Assembly: GCA_018105865.1 (NCBI GenBank)
Contig: CM030865.1
Span: 4,722,193 to 4,786,192, forward strand
DNA length: 64,000 bases
Reading direction: 5' to 3'
Origin: Metaphire vulgaris
Taxonomy: Eukaryota > Annelida > Clitellata > Crassiclitellata > Megascolecidae
Of this stretch, positions 1 to 19,018 are shown in pieces. The first letter of the stretch is position 1. Each line of letters begins with the position of its first letter. The notes beneath the pieces were generated by a model. The model did no database searches. It was not told where the DNA came from and saw only the letters and a program-made list of their open reading frames with translations. The position numbers and the translations under genes are program-made.

Positions 1-205
1 TTTTCAATATTAAATATCATCAGAAAATATCTAAAAAGGTGCAATCGAAAGATAAAGTTAAAAATGAGGTCATACTATTCGAAAAGAAACAGAATTGCAC
101 ACAGCCTAAAGCTTTAAAGATGCCTAGAAAATTCAACGTCTAATAAAAGCACGAGATTCCATGTCGATACTCAGATTTTGATAAAAATTAAGTAATTCTT
201 CAGAG

Positions 206-476
206 GGGGCGGGAAGTTAACAGAATGGTAACAACGTTGGACGATAGAGCAAGAGGTCGCGCGTTCGAGTCCCGCAGGAGCCCTAAAGGTCGACTCAGCC
301 TTTTTCGCGGTGGTAAAATGAGGAGCAGTGGTAGAAATCTCTGCGATAAGTCAAACAGGTACGCTATGCGATACACTAGCCCCGTATCCGTGGCATTGCA
401 CGCCTGGCTGAGGGCTATAAAAACGGAGATCAACGCCGCCTTATGAGCCCGTGAGGCTCGGGGAAGGACTTTTTTG
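206..476 (+). mobile_element. tRNA-derived SINE, copy 1
   Basis: A tRNA-like head with a B-box (GTTCGAGTCCC) is followed by a family-specific body ending in GGCTCGGGGAAGGACTTTTTT. The copy is flanked by an exact 12-bp target duplication, AATTCTTCAGAG, at 194-205 and 477-488. The same family recurs at 4926-5217 and 31043-31308. Pol III-type retroposition is inferred from this structure. Confidence 0.85.
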
Positions 477-604
477 AATTCTTCAGAGCTTGGAAATCTA
501 ACTGCAGTTGGCGAATTCGATATAGGACAATATATAATAATTAATTAATTGATGCCAATGTTTCAGATAAGCTGTAAGACTACAGTAGTGAAAGTTTTAC
601 TAAC

Positions 605-644
605 CGCTAAATGGACTCTGTTGTTTGTAATCATATTCGACGTC
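605..644 (-). CDS. FREP-C exon 2 (linker)
   Basis: This is a 40-nt exon, 13 codons plus one base, encoding DVEYDYKQQSPFS. It matches exon 2 of FREP-A and FREP-B in position, phase and the DVEY start. Confidence 0.75.
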
Positions 645-1546
645 CTGTTGAAGCAAAAACAGCATTTTCAAAATATTTCAGTTATCACGTTTGGTGTCAT
701 ATTTTCTTGTATCTCTGTGATATTGCGAGTCTCAATTTCGGAGATTGAGAGCATTAGAAAGGAGAAGAGAGAGAGATGGGGATTTGATAGAAACAAATTA
801 ATGACTGTGAAAGTAGATTCTTTACCTGGGTACACTTGCAGCACAAGAGACCACAAATGCAAATTGTTAAGCATGGTGTGGGACCAAATAAGAAAAATAT
901 TTTGAGTTCAAAGGTTTTGAACAAATGGAACATGCAGTTTGGACGAATTGTGAGTGACAGTTGAAACAGTAAACGGATTCAAATGTTATCTAGTAAAACT
1001 AGGTTATTGAATGTGAATAGTGAATACAGTGGTTTTCACATAGGCGAAAATTCCTGTTTTCCTCCTGGAGCTTCCAACAAGCTACGTCAATGACTGCAAC
1101 TGTGTTCTATAGACCAATGAGATCAACAGTTTCTAATTTGCCAAGTCTACCATAAAAAATCCATTAACTAAAGTCAAAGTTTGCAAAATTCGAATTAGTC
1201 GTATTTGTCTGTATTTTATCATTACGTGTGGAATAGTTACCATAAAGGCTCTGCACGAGTCGACAGCAAGAAATCGTCTGAGTGATTGACACGTTAACAA
1301 TTCACAGGTGGCGTTATCGTAGACATTGAAGCCGACGCATCCAGAAGAGTCGAGGCAGCGCATGGCACAATCGGAGTTTCTCTCGACGCAGCCAGGATAC
1401 CTCATAGTCCCCGAACCAACAGCACACAACCCTTTTCCATTTGCGCCGTAGACGGCGTTGTAAAATGTGTTTCTTAGAATGGTTGCGTTCGCACCTACGT
1501 TCACCAAAACAATCATAAATAAGGTGATTTCTTTCAGTAGTTTCAT
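605..1546 (-). CDS. FREP-C: PAN-like/fibrinogen-related secreted protein, 5' exons only
   Basis: This is the leftmost of three tandem paralogues, and only its first two exons are in the window. Exon 1 (1241-1546, 102 codons) encodes a hydrophobic signal peptide starting MKLLKEITLF and a cysteine-rich PAN/apple-like module with the motif SSGCVGFNVYDNATC. Exon 2 (605-644) encodes the short linker DVEYDYKQQSPFS and ends in phase 1. Splice sites are TATG|GTAACT for exon 1, CAACAG|GAC before exon 2 and GCG|GTTAGT after it. By analogy with FREP-A, the fibrinogen domain exons should lie off the left edge. The PAN exon is only roughly half identical to those of A and B, so C is the most diverged copy in coding sequence. 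A role as a secreted recognition lectin is inferred from the family. Confidence 0.82.
1241..1546 (-). CDS. FREP-C exon 1 (signal peptide + PAN-like)
   Basis: The ATG at 1544-1546 is chosen because it aligns with the MKLL starts of the two paralogues, although the frame is open further upstream. The exon ends in phase 0 at a GTAACT donor. Confidence 0.82.
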
Positions 1547-2860
1547 GTTTCGTTTGAAACTCAGTTCATCCTTATACGAGATCAACTTAAAAAGTTCTGT
1601 TAGATTGTTGGTCAATTAGTTAATCGTCAATTCAGTATCTGCGACTATTCTGAACAGGAATTTCTGTCCGACTGATGAGCGCTCTACATGCCCAGAGTCA
1701 ACTGTTGCATGTCTGCCATGGGCGACATGAACAGTAGTCAAGGAGGTGTTTCCAAACATCATTTCATATTAATCTCTTCATAAAATCGACTCGGAAATTA
1801 ATAGCTGTCACGACAAACACCGATACGGAAGCCTTATTGAAAAACTGGCCACGTCGTCTCTTTTGAAATCATGCAGTGCAGTGGCAACCAGCTAGGATGC
1901 TGCTTTCCTGGCGTTGAAATGAATACGTTATTCACTTCTATCATATAATGTGCATGTAATGTAGCTTACTACGGCAGCTGGTAACGACTGACTGTGATAC
2001 CAACAAAAGACAACAGGGCTAACGAGACCGGAGACCCTCAGCCTCCGCTGGAGGGCAGAAGGTATGAACTATTAATAATTAAATAAGGCTATTAACATTT
2101 CCGTGCAGTTGTAGGGTCACACAAAAATTACCTTAAGTAAGTAAAGTAAGTAAAGTAAAGTAAAATCTCGTGGATTTCTATAGCGCCTTGGAAAACAGCA
2201 CAACAGTAACAAAACCCAGCGCCGCCCCTACTAATGAGAGAACACCTCATGTCTTCACGCTATTGATTTCTGAAGTATTGTCTGCCATTCTCTCCCCAGA
2301 GAGCGCGCATATTGTGAAATGCACACAATTTCAGCTAATTAAATATTATGTTTATTCTTTGTTCGAATTCTATTGTTTCCGTTTGTAGCAATGCAGACAG
2401 CGCGTCCCTCTCGACAGCGATCGAGCATGTCGTGCATTTCACGATAACATGTATCGTGAAATGCACGTAATTTCAGCTATTTGAATTTATTTATTCTACG
2501 TCAAAATTCTATTGTTTCCGTTTGCATCGATGCAAACAGCGCGTCCCTATGTGTATTGTCCTTATCCGCTGAAACCAATTTGGGCGGAGTTTGCTATAGG
2601 CTAATGCAGTCGTCTTCCTCGGCAGAATCAGACTCTGGCGCCCATGGTAACTGTCAGATCAGTTGCCGTGCTGTCAGTTGCACTTTTTATTACCTGGACT
2701 GCCCATCTAACCGCTCAGAATTACTCCATCCACTGTTTGCTGCGGCCATTCTTTGGACATTGCAGGACTTTTGCATCAACTTGGATAGTGATCTCAAAGT
2801 TGATGAATGGCTCATATTCATAGACGCTTCAAAGATAAAACAGTCCTTAAATTAACTTAA
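1547..2860. other. FREP-C 5' flank, conserved among the three copies
   Basis: The first 200 bases upstream of the ATG match the equivalent positions upstream of FREP-A (15249-15445) and FREP-B (27476-27665). From about 2265, a longer block with AGAGAGCGCGCATATTGTG and CAGCGCGTCCCTCTCGACAG is also shared with A (15910-16440) and B (28010-28430). This probably contains the promoter and 5' UTR, but no single TATA box stands out. A LINE 3' tail (about 2136-2212) and a remnant of MITE family c (2213-2233) are embedded. Confidence 0.6.
2136..2212 (-). mobile_element. LINE 3'-end fragment with (TTAC)n tail
   Basis: Read on the minus strand, the piece ends GGCGCTATAGAAATCCACGA followed by TTAC repeats. 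The same 3' end closes the longer LINE fragment at 9879-10830, so this is a heavily 5'-truncated copy. It abuts the right-end remnant of MITE family c. Confidence 0.6.
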
Positions 2861-2932
2861 CCCCTTAACCGTGTGTTTAACTGTAACTCAATGTAAAATG
2901 GACGGATATATCCGGGATCCCCAGTTAAGGGG
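2861..2932. mobile_element. 72-bp piggyBac-like mini-element
   Basis: The ends CCCCTTAAC and GTTAAGGGG are inverted repeats, and TTAA flanks both sides (2857-2860 and 2933-2936). FREP-A upstream shows the uninterrupted site (AACTTAATGTTAGG near 16475), so this insertion is specific to copy C. Assignment to piggyBac rests on the TTAA target and CCC ends only. Confidence 0.65.
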
Positions 2933-3289
2933 TTAAGTTAGGAAGTTCTTCTACATAATGGCAGCTCAAGACCTTCAGTGCCAATCTTTGATGGTACAGA
3001 TACAAAAGAATATTCTGAGAGTTTGAGAAATGTTTTGAAATTTATCAGCTATACGAAATTTGGGTGATACACTGTATATTGGAGGTGATTTAAAGTCATT
3101 GGTCTACTGATTGGGCATGTAAAGTGGTTACACATATTACTGCTGCTTCTTAATGTATTTCTGGGAAGTCAGAAAGCTACAAAGAATTAGTAAGGAAACT
3201 CATATGTGACTGTGAGGCATCATGAGCAAATCTGTCGTTAACGATGCACTTTATTCTTTCACGCATTGACTTCTTTTGTTCACAATTTG

Positions 3290-3600
3290 GGTGAAGTAAG
3301 TAAGTAAGTAAAATCTTGTAAATTTATATAGGCCTAGTGCTTTGGGAAGTAGTACAGTAGTAGTTGCTTATTTTTATACGTGTAATCTTTCTTGAAATAG
3401 CTGTGGACAAGGTGGGTTGTCGGCCGGGCAAAGGTCAGTGTATCCAAGACGAGCATTGCGAATGCTTCCATCAGAATACCTCATTGATGGAACAGCGATA
3501 TCAAGAAGAATATAGCCCGGCCATGAAGTCTGCTTTCTGTTGGTTGCTACAGAGTGAATATAATTTTCGGAAATAAAATCAAATCGCGAAAAAGCCTTCA
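3290..3600 (-). mobile_element. LINE-derived fragment shared with the FREP-B flank
   Basis: The block starts with TTAC-type repeats on the minus strand and the 'tatatagGCC' LINE end. It continues through TGTCGGCCGGGCAAAGGTCA. A near-identical block lies at 28590-28860 upstream of FREP-B, so the insertion predates that duplication. No intact frame is visible. Confidence 0.5.
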
Positions 3601-4199
3601 GTTTTCGGGACTCAAACGAGGACTTGACAGTGACTAAAAAATATTCAAAGAATAACAAAGAACATTATTGTTATAATAACTAATTAATCGCCATTGTATG
3701 TACATGCACACGTGGAGACTGATATCAAAATTGGTATAACATCACTTCTACTCGTGACAGAGAAAAATGGCTGATACAATCTGAATAGTAATAGATATAG
3801 ACCTACTGTTTTGAACAAGTTATTGGGAAACAATTTTTGCTATTGACAAATGTAATCGAAGACTGTCTACAGACTGTAAAGTTCATTAATGTTCTGTTTA
3901 GAGCAGTTGAAAATCAAATTCAATGGAAAAGAACAGTTCCATAGACAGAAACTAAACCCGAGTTTAAAAACTGGAATCGTCTCGGAAATTTCGATAAGTT
4001 CGAAGTTTCTTTTATCCTAGAAAATTAAAGATGCGGCCAACTGTTGATTATCTAAGGAATCGGGATTAATATTCAGCTATAGACTCTTTCGCTCTATAGG
4101 GCAATAGGCGGTGACGTACCTAAGGTATGGCATCAGGATATTTTTACACTGCTTAACACCCACCCCAATCTGAGCCAGAGATGACCTTTTTCTTTTTTG

Positions 4200-4327
4200 C
4201 TTGCAGACTCATTTTGCCACCGCCCTTTAACGAGTAAGGCTGAGTCGACCTCAGGGCTCGTGCGGGGATCGAACCCGCGTCCTTCTCAATTGTCCAGTGT
4301 TGTTACCACTCTGCTAACATCCCGACC
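4200..4327 (-). mobile_element. SINE head, truncated
   Basis: On the minus strand this carries the tRNA-like head of the SINE family, including the B-box-like GGTTCGATCCC and the following GAGCCCTGAGGTCGACTCAG. The body is cut short. No target duplication was identified. Confidence 0.6.
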
Positions 4328-4925
4328 AGATAGAAAAGAAAGCAAGTGCAAGCAATCGTAAAGACTTTCGAACGATAAGCTTCATTTGCCATACATCATA
4401 GACATAGATCATGTTAAAGGTGGCGAAGAAATGAATCGAGTCAGGCACGAGAGATGCCATCGGTGTGAAGAGTGTCATAAGTGAGAGAAACAATGAATGC
4501 GGAATGCGGGAAAGATGTTTATGTAGTTATTTATTCCTAGGCAATTTCTCTAGCGCAGTAACCAAGGCTAAGGCCCAAGACGAATGTATGGTTTGTGGAC
4601 TACGAGAAGGCATTCGATCGAATGCAGACAAATAAATTATTTCTATTGCAATAAATGCAATAAATTATTCAAAGCACTGAAGAGACTAGGAACTGATTGA
4701 AGCGACAGCAGGATGACTAGAAAATTTTACATGGGACAAACAATACAAATACGGATTGGCAGCATGGGCGTATTTACAAAGGCTTAAAGGGGTATGCTGA
4801 AATTTAAAAAGTTCGAAAAATAACTTGTACTCTATGTTATGCAATAACAAACATTTGAAGTTTATTAATAATTATTATGAAGTTTATTATTATTTATGAA
4901 GTTTATTAATAATTATTAATGATGG

Positions 4926-5217
4926 GTGGGAAGTTAGTAGAGTGGTAACAGCGTTGGACAATAGAGCAGAAGGTCGCGGGTTCAACTCCCGCGGGAGCCC
5001 TAAGGTCGACTCAGCCTTCTTTCGCCAGATGGCGATGGCAAATGAGTAGCGGATTAATCCGCGAAGTAAACAGGCGCGTTGCATGAGAACACTGACCCCG
5101 TATCATGTAACCTTGCACCAGTCGCCTGGCTGAGGGCCTTGGTAACGGAGATCAGCGCCGCCCTGTGAGCCTTGAGGTTAGCCTTGAGTGCTCGGGAAGG
5201 ACTTTACTTACTTACTT
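4926..5217 (+). mobile_element. tRNA-derived SINE, copy 2
   Basis: This is the best preserved copy. It has an A-box-like TTAGTAGAGTGG, the B-box GGTTCAACTCC, a body with CGGAGATCAGCGCCGCCCTG, and a CTTACTTACTT tail. The target duplication TTAATGATGG lies at 4916-4925 and 5218-5227. It is inserted in the LINE fragment at 4570-6790. Confidence 0.88.
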
Positions 5218-6034
5218 TTAATGATGGAACGCATACTTTCTTGAAGTTTTTTTCACTTTACTACATTTTTACTAATTGCACAAATTAAGTTATGAAGCAA
5301 ATATCCACTAAAACAAATTTTAAAATATTTTGCGGTGCAACCGAAAAGAAGGACCAAAGACCAAAGGCCAAAGACCAAAGAGGTATGCTATGGATCAGGA
5401 GCACACACCCTAAATACGCCACTGATTGGAAGCGATAATTCAGATAATGGGGAAATGGGAAGATTACGACTGGGTTGCCCACTATCTCCGCTGTTATTCA
5501 ACATTTATATTTTGAGGAACTAATAAGAGGAACACTAGATGGAGAAGAATCTGGAATAAACATTGGAGGGAAACCGATGCAAGCTATTCGGTTTTCAGAC
5601 TATCAGGCGATGCTGTCAGAGAGCAAAAGAGAACTATCAAGATTGATGGACAAATTAAATAAGCATCAAAACAATGTGGCATGAAGATAAACACGCTAAA
5701 AACAAAAATCATGGTAATAACACAGAATAAAAATCCACCTAGATTCACAGGGGATCAGTACAGGAATAGGTGATACAACTTTGTAACATTGGGAGCCTAC
5801 TAGCAAAATTGCCAGATGCCAGGAGGAGATAAACAGAAGAATAGAAGAATAGCGATGGGAAAACAAGCTGTTTTGGACAGAAGGGAACTGGTAAGAGGAG
5901 GACTAAATTTAGAACTAAGGAAGAGACTGATGAAAAAGTTGGTATGAAGTGCATCCCTATATGCTTCAGAAACATGGACTCTTCAGAAAAAGGGCATGCA
6001 AAAGCTGGAAGCGTTCAAAATATGGCTCTGGAGG

Positions 6035-6219
6035 CAGTGGCGGTTCCAGGATTTGGCAAGTGAGGGGCCGTTTGGGTGGCAACTTCTAATCATGGGGGCC
6101 AACCAAGTGCTGCTAAGTATGTTGTATTAAGTATAGGGTCCCAACAGGAGGGCCACTGGGAGGGCCAGGCACTCAATAGGGGCACGGGTCCCCCGGGCCA
6201 TCCTATGGAGCCGCCACTG
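6035..6219 (+). mobile_element. hAT-type MITE, family a
   Basis: The ends CAGTGGCGG and CCGCCACTG are terminal inverted repeats, and the 8-bp duplication TCTGGAGG lies at 6027-6034 and 6220-6227. Other members are at 14604-14795, 54524-54709, 55672-55838 and 57027-57200. Confidence 0.88.
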
Positions 6220-6227
6220 TCTGGAGG

Positions 6228-6480
6228 CAGTGGCGTAGAGAGGCAAAGTGCCGCCTGGGGCAATATTAGAAAGTGCTGCCCTTGTCAAAGGGGACCTTGT
6301 TCTACTTCACATGCAGTCCATCCGGTCTCTGAGGCCAACGACTTTAGACAAAAGTTCGTAGATTTATGTACGCAACATAAAGAGGAATTTCTGTTTTTTT
6401 ATTGTTAAAACCGAAAATGCGGCCCCTAGGGCTAGTGCCGCCTGTGGCGGTTCGTCCCTACCCCTTTCCCTCGCTACGAC
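6228..6480 (+). mobile_element. Second MITE inserted directly beside the first
   Basis: It starts CAGTGGCGTAGAGAGGC immediately after the target duplication of the preceding MITE and ends near TCGCTACGACCTTG. TATGGAGG, a 7/8 match to TCTGGAGG, follows. Removing both elements rejoins the LINE reading frame around IWLWRRIKKMKW. Confidence 0.65.
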
Positions 6481-7457
6481 CTTGTATGGAGGAGGATTAA
6501 AAAGATGAAATGGTCAGATAAGAAATCAAACGAAGAGGTATTGCAAATGGGTGGGATAACAAAGATCTCAAATATCACCATCAAAAGAAGACAAAGGAAC
6601 TGGATTGGACACGTGCAAAGAGGATAATCATTGTTAGGTTAGCAATTCAAGGAAGTGTTCAGAAAGAAAGACAAAAGGAAGACCAAGGAAGATGCTATTG
6701 GACTGGATGATGAAAACAGATGAAAACATATGCAGAAATCAAAGAAGAAGCAAGACGCAGAGAGGAATGGAAACAATGAAGCATTGAACCTGTCCCAGAA
6801 CAGATAACATGATGATGATGCTGATAATGATGATGATGATGATGATGATGTTGATGATGAGAGTTTTGGAGTTGTGAATTTTGAGCTGCAAGGGGGGTTG
6901 TGGACTGAAATCCAATGAATGACAGAAACTGCAGGTACCCTATATGCAATTTTTGAGAATATGCAAAGTTACCTGGGGTTTCAACCCCCACCCCCCAAAA
7001 CCTCCGGCCACTCCAACACTGATGATGATGATGATATCTTGGGGATTTTATGTTCATAGACGTTAATGCTGCGTCTCGTTTTTCTTCCATTTTTACTGAT
7101 ATTTTGAAATGGGAAATATTGGAATAAACTGGGATAAGAATATTTTTCCAGAAGATTTTTTTATTTTTCAATGTGCGGAATGGCAATCATGTTTGTCAAT
7201 TAATTATCATCAACAATAAGCAAAGCAAAACTTAATGAAAAATCTATGTAAATAATTAATTTGGAAGTGAGTGTCACAACTAAAAGTGAGTCTTTCACGA
7301 AAACAAACTGCGAGAAATGTTTCATTTTTGAATTATTTTCTATTGGAAGTTGTAAGTTCTTATAGTGTCAACATCGGTTAGAGTATCTAGATTTTGTGTT
7401 TCAAAATATTTGCATTGCTCCTTTTTGGCGCAGACAGTTACGGTGAAGAAAAGTGAC

Positions 7458-15248
<7,791 letters not shown>

Positions 15249-16750
15249 GCTTAGATGGAAACCTCGTTCTTTCTAAGAGAGTAACTGAAAAAGTGTAGTT
15301 CCACTATGGTCAAATCGGAATCTGCGACTGCTCTGAACAGGAATATCTGTCCGACTGATGAGCGCTGTTTATGCCCAGAGTCAGCTGCTGCATGTCTGTC
15401 ATGGGCGACATAAACAGTAGCTAAGGAGATGTTTCTAAACAACATTTCATACTCATTTCATAAAATCGACTCTGAAAAGAACCACTGTCACAACAAACAC
15501 TGAAACGGAGGCTTGAATGAAACGCTAGTCATGTCGGCTCTGTTGAAACCTTGTAGTGCAATGGCAACCATTTAGGATGTTGAAATGACTACTGCATGAC
15601 TACGCTATTCAGTTGTAAAATAGCGAAACTTAGTTTATGAGAACAACGCGACAGATTCTGATGCCAAGGATACTAATGGATAAGGGCGGCGCTAGAGGGG
15701 TGGGTCCACGGGTCCGGGCCCACCCAGCCTCGGGCAGAGAAACACAAGCAAATCGTGCAAATCCGCAAAGAAATTTTGATTGGGGGAGGAGGAGGGGTAG
15801 TCTGAGCCGGGTCCTGGTTGTGTAGATTGCATGAGACCCACCCAGCCAGCAAAACCCAGCGCCGCCCCTACTAATGAGAGAACACCTAATATTTTCACGA
15901 TATTGATTTCTTAAGTATTGTCTGTCATTCTCTCCACAGAGAGCGCGCATATTGTGAAATGCACACAATTTCATCTAATTAAATATTATGTTTATTCTTT
16001 GTTAGGATTCTATTGTTTCCGTTTGTAGCAATGCAGATAGCGCGTCCCTCTCGACAGCGATCGAGCATATCGTGTTATCGTGAAATGCACGTAATTTCAG
16101 CTATTTGAATGTTTATTCTTCGTCAAAATTCTATTGTTACCGTTTGCATCGATGCAAACAGCGCGTCCCTATACGCATTGTCCTTATCCGCTGTGACCAA
16201 TTTGAGCGGAGTTTGCTATAAATGCGGTCGTCTTCCTCGGCTGAATCAGACTCTGGCGCCCATAATAACTGTCAGATCAGTTGTCGTGCTGTCAGTTGAA
16301 CATTGTCTAATCTGAACTGCCTCTCTAACCTCTCAGAGTTACTCCATCCACTGATTGCTGCGACCATTCTTTGGATATTGAAGGACTTATGCATCAACTT
16401 TGATATGATCGTAAATTTGATGAATGGCTCCTATTCATAGACGCTTCAAAGATAAAACAGTCCTTAAATTAACTTAATGTTAGGACAGTTCTTCTACATA
16501 ATGGCAGCTCAGGACCTTCAGTACCAATGTTCCATGGTACAGGTATGAAAGAATTTTTGAGAGCTTGAGAAATATTTCGAAATTAATCAACTACTGTATA
16601 CGAAATTTGGGTGATACACTGTACATTGGTGGTGATTTTAAAGCTACTGGTATACTGGTAGGTCTTGGAAAATGGTTGCATAAATTACTGCTGTTTCTTA
16701 ATGGATTATTAGGAAACCGGAAGTCAGAAAGCTACTGTACAAAGAATTGG
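15249..16750. other. FREP-A 5' flank and probable promoter region
   Basis: The first 200 bases are closest to FREP-B. Beyond the MITE at 15681-15870, the block to about 16740 tracks FREP-C (2240-3180) and also, less completely, FREP-B (28000-28430). No clear core promoter motif could be fixed by eye. Confidence 0.55.
15681..15870 (+). mobile_element. hAT-type MITE, family c (FREP-A flank)
   Basis: The ends (C)AGGGCGGCGCT and CAGCGCCGCCCCT are inverted. The flanks CTAATGGA and CTAATGAG are similar. The right-end remnant survives at 2213-2233 in FREP-C, while FREP-B has the unoccupied site near 27910. A second copy with a perfect duplication is at 37594-37785. Confidence 0.75.
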
Positions 16751-16757
16751 TTATGAA

Positions 16758-16965
16758 ATCAATCAATCAATCGAATCAATCAATCAATCGGTCGATTATC
16801 AGTCAGTCAGTCAGTCAGTCAGTAGTCAGTCAGTCAGTCAGTCAGTCAGTCAGTAGTCAGTCAGTAGTCAGTCAGTCAGTCAGTTAGTCAGTCAGTCAGT
16901 CAATCAGTCAATCAGTCAGTCAGTCAGTCAGTCAGTAGTCAGTCAGCCAGTCAATCAATCAATTT
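16758..16965. repeat. (CAAT)n/(CAGT)n microsatellite
   Basis: Tetranucleotide array of about 200 bp with occasional TAG interruptions. Confidence 0.95.
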
Positions 16966-17811
16966 GTTTAATAGTATCAAAGTCAGAACCACAGATCGTC
17001 AAAATCACAATTCAATCGAAAAAAGTTTTAAAGACTAATCCCAAAATATGTAATAATTCGATATTTGAAAAGTTAGATATTTGATATAGGCCTATTAAAT
17101 AGGTTATTGACGCTAGAGGATTAGGATAGTAAAGGGAGAAGCAGGAGAAGAGAAACATCCACTTTTTAAAAGAAATGGTTATTATTGTACAGAACTCAGA
17201 CGTGACTTTTTCAGGCCAGTGATTTTGGTCAAAGACAATGGAGCCCTGAACCTGTCCCAGGAGTGATGGTGATGATGATGACGACGACGATGATGATGGT
17301 GGTGATGATGACGATGACATTTTGGAAATTTTGTGTTCATAAAACGTTAATGCTGCGTTGTGTTTTTCTTCCATTTTAAAATATAATATTTTTATAATAG
17401 TCAAAGGTACTTGGAAAAGCAGAAAAGAGCAATTTGCTCTCTCGTCTTCATCGATTAACTAGTAGCCCTTATTTTAGAATTAACTTCGCCGTTGAATTTC
17501 ATTGTTAATTGACTGATATTTTCAATGGAAAATATTAGAATAAACTGGGAGGGAAACATTTTTCCAGAAGATTTTTTAGTTTTCATTGTGCAGAATGGCA
17601 ATCATGTATGTCAATTAATTATCATCAACAATAAGCAAAGCAAAATTAAAATTAAATGAACAATCTTTCAAAAATAATTAATTTTCAGGCGGTTGTCACA
17701 ATTAAAGTGAGTCTTTTACGAAAACAAACTGTTAGAAATATTTAATTTTTGAATTATTTTCTATTAGTAATTGTAAGTTCTTAGTGTCAACATCAGTTAG
17801 AGTATCTAGAG
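16966..17811. other. Spacer between FREP-A upstream and FREP-B downstream flank
   Basis: From about 17160 the sequence is homologous to the region downstream of FREP-A (6770-7395), including GGCAATCATGT and TCATCAACAATAAGC. It is therefore the 3' flank of FREP-B. It contains short GAT/GAC trinucleotide runs near 17266-17320. No gene was recognised. Confidence 0.55.
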
Positions 17812-18247
17812 CAGGGGTCTCAAACTCAAATTGCGCTGGGGGCCGCATGAGCGGGCCGCAGTAACCCGATGGCTGCAACGCCCGAAATTTGTTACAATGT
17901 TAAAGTGTATAAAAAACAATGAAGTAAGAACATAGTCATAGTGCTTTACAAATTGTATATATTTCAGACATTTATACGAGCTTTTATTTTAGTACAAAAA
18001 TTTCACTAAATCGACTTTATACTCTACGTTAAGCAACATGACCGCATCCACTAGAAACCGGAAGTACGAGTATAATCACTAGATTCGAAAGACTACGAAT
18101 AATCAAATACTGTAAGTATGAATTTATTATAGCTAAGATGGCATGAACGTTAAAAGGCGCCGAGAGAAATATATACAAATTACAGACGGTAAATTTTGTT
18201 AAAATCCCAAAATGCATCGAGGGCCGCATGCGTGCTTTAGACCCCTG
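17812..18247. mobile_element. hAT non-autonomous element, FREP-B specific
   Basis: The ends CAGGGGTCTCAAAC and TTTAGACCCCTG are inverted. The 8-bp flanks ATCTAGAG and ATCTAGAA match in 7 of 8. The paralogous empty site GTATCTAGATTTTG is at about 7381-7395. The internal GGGCCGCATGAGCGGGCCGC is typical of this hAT group. Confidence 0.85.
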
Positions 18248-18324
18248 ATCTAGAATTTGTCTTAAATTCAGAATATTTGGATTGTTCTTTCTTTGACGCA
18301 ACCAGTTACGGAGTAAGAAGTGAT

Positions 18325-18572
18325 CTACACGCGAGCGATTTTCATTTCAGTGAACTTCAGTGAATTGTATGCGTCTAGAAATGTCTTCCATACGACGCCA
18401 TCACCGTATGAGGAATGACTTCCACGCAGATAAAGACCGTTGAGATTTGAGAAATAACAGTAGTTATGCCACCAGGCGCCATGATAAGTCTGAGCACAGT
18501 TCTCTGGCGAGCTGTCGTGATCTTCATCCTCTGTGCTGAACTGACATCCATTATGATAAGAGAAACTGTCTC
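18325..18572 (-). CDS. FREP-B exon 6 (fibrinogen C-terminus), open
   Basis: It encodes [20 protein letters not shown] through TEMKIARV and the stop at 18325-18327. It is 248 nt long, exactly as in FREP-A. Many changes are amino-acid replacing, such as WKTFLDAYNSLK versus [12 protein letters not shown]. Confidence 0.88.
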
Positions 18573-19018
18573 CTGCGATTAAACAAACGACATTTGTTTA
18601 TTCTACAAATATTACGCTCTTTATCCTAGATCGTCTTTCATGAAACCTGAAAAAATTAAAATTGATCTAAGAATTGCTTCTGATTTCTCAGCGTAAACAT
18701 AGAATCCTGCAACTGTGACAACCAGATGAGTAACCATTTTAAAGTAGACCGATAGGCTTACTATGGGTCGTGGGGCACACTTCCTAAACCAGCGATTGGC
18801 TGAGTTATGAATCTTATGATTGCAATCAGTCTTATCTTCCTTCGACCAACTTGATCACAGAACAAGACAGAAAGGGATTGAGAATAAGAAAAGAGCTTGA
18901 TTTTCTCTTATTGTTGTCCCTCTATCAATTCTCTCAGAGCTACTCCATTCTCTTAGCTCTATCGCTGGTCGATCATGTCTTCGGTTTATAACTCAAGGTC
19001 TCCGCGATGTGTCTCAAG

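Larger units (their letters stand above)
4570..6790 (+). mobile_element. Decayed non-LTR retrotransposon (RT fragments), interrupted
   Basis: Scattered reverse-transcriptase pieces lie in order: VWFVDYEKAFDR near 4585, then GCPLSPLLFNIY near 5475-5520, then INIGGKPMQAIRFSDYQA near 5555. C-terminal pieces follow: IKKMKWSDKKSNEEVLQMG near 6490 and RNWIGHV near 6595. The frame is broken many times. Three younger insertions sit inside it: a SINE (4926-5217) and two adjacent MITEs (6035-6219 and 6228-6480). A pol-type LINE is certain; its clade is not. Confidence 0.75.

Noticed and set aside
6695..7186. 163-codon minus-strand frame with poly-His
   Set aside because: The histidines come from GAT repeats, and the remainder is LINE 3' sequence and FREP-A flank without family resemblance.
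16798..16965. Regular short repeats that could suggest a CRISPR array
   Set aside because: They are a simple CAGT microsatellite without spacers, in clearly eukaryotic DNA.
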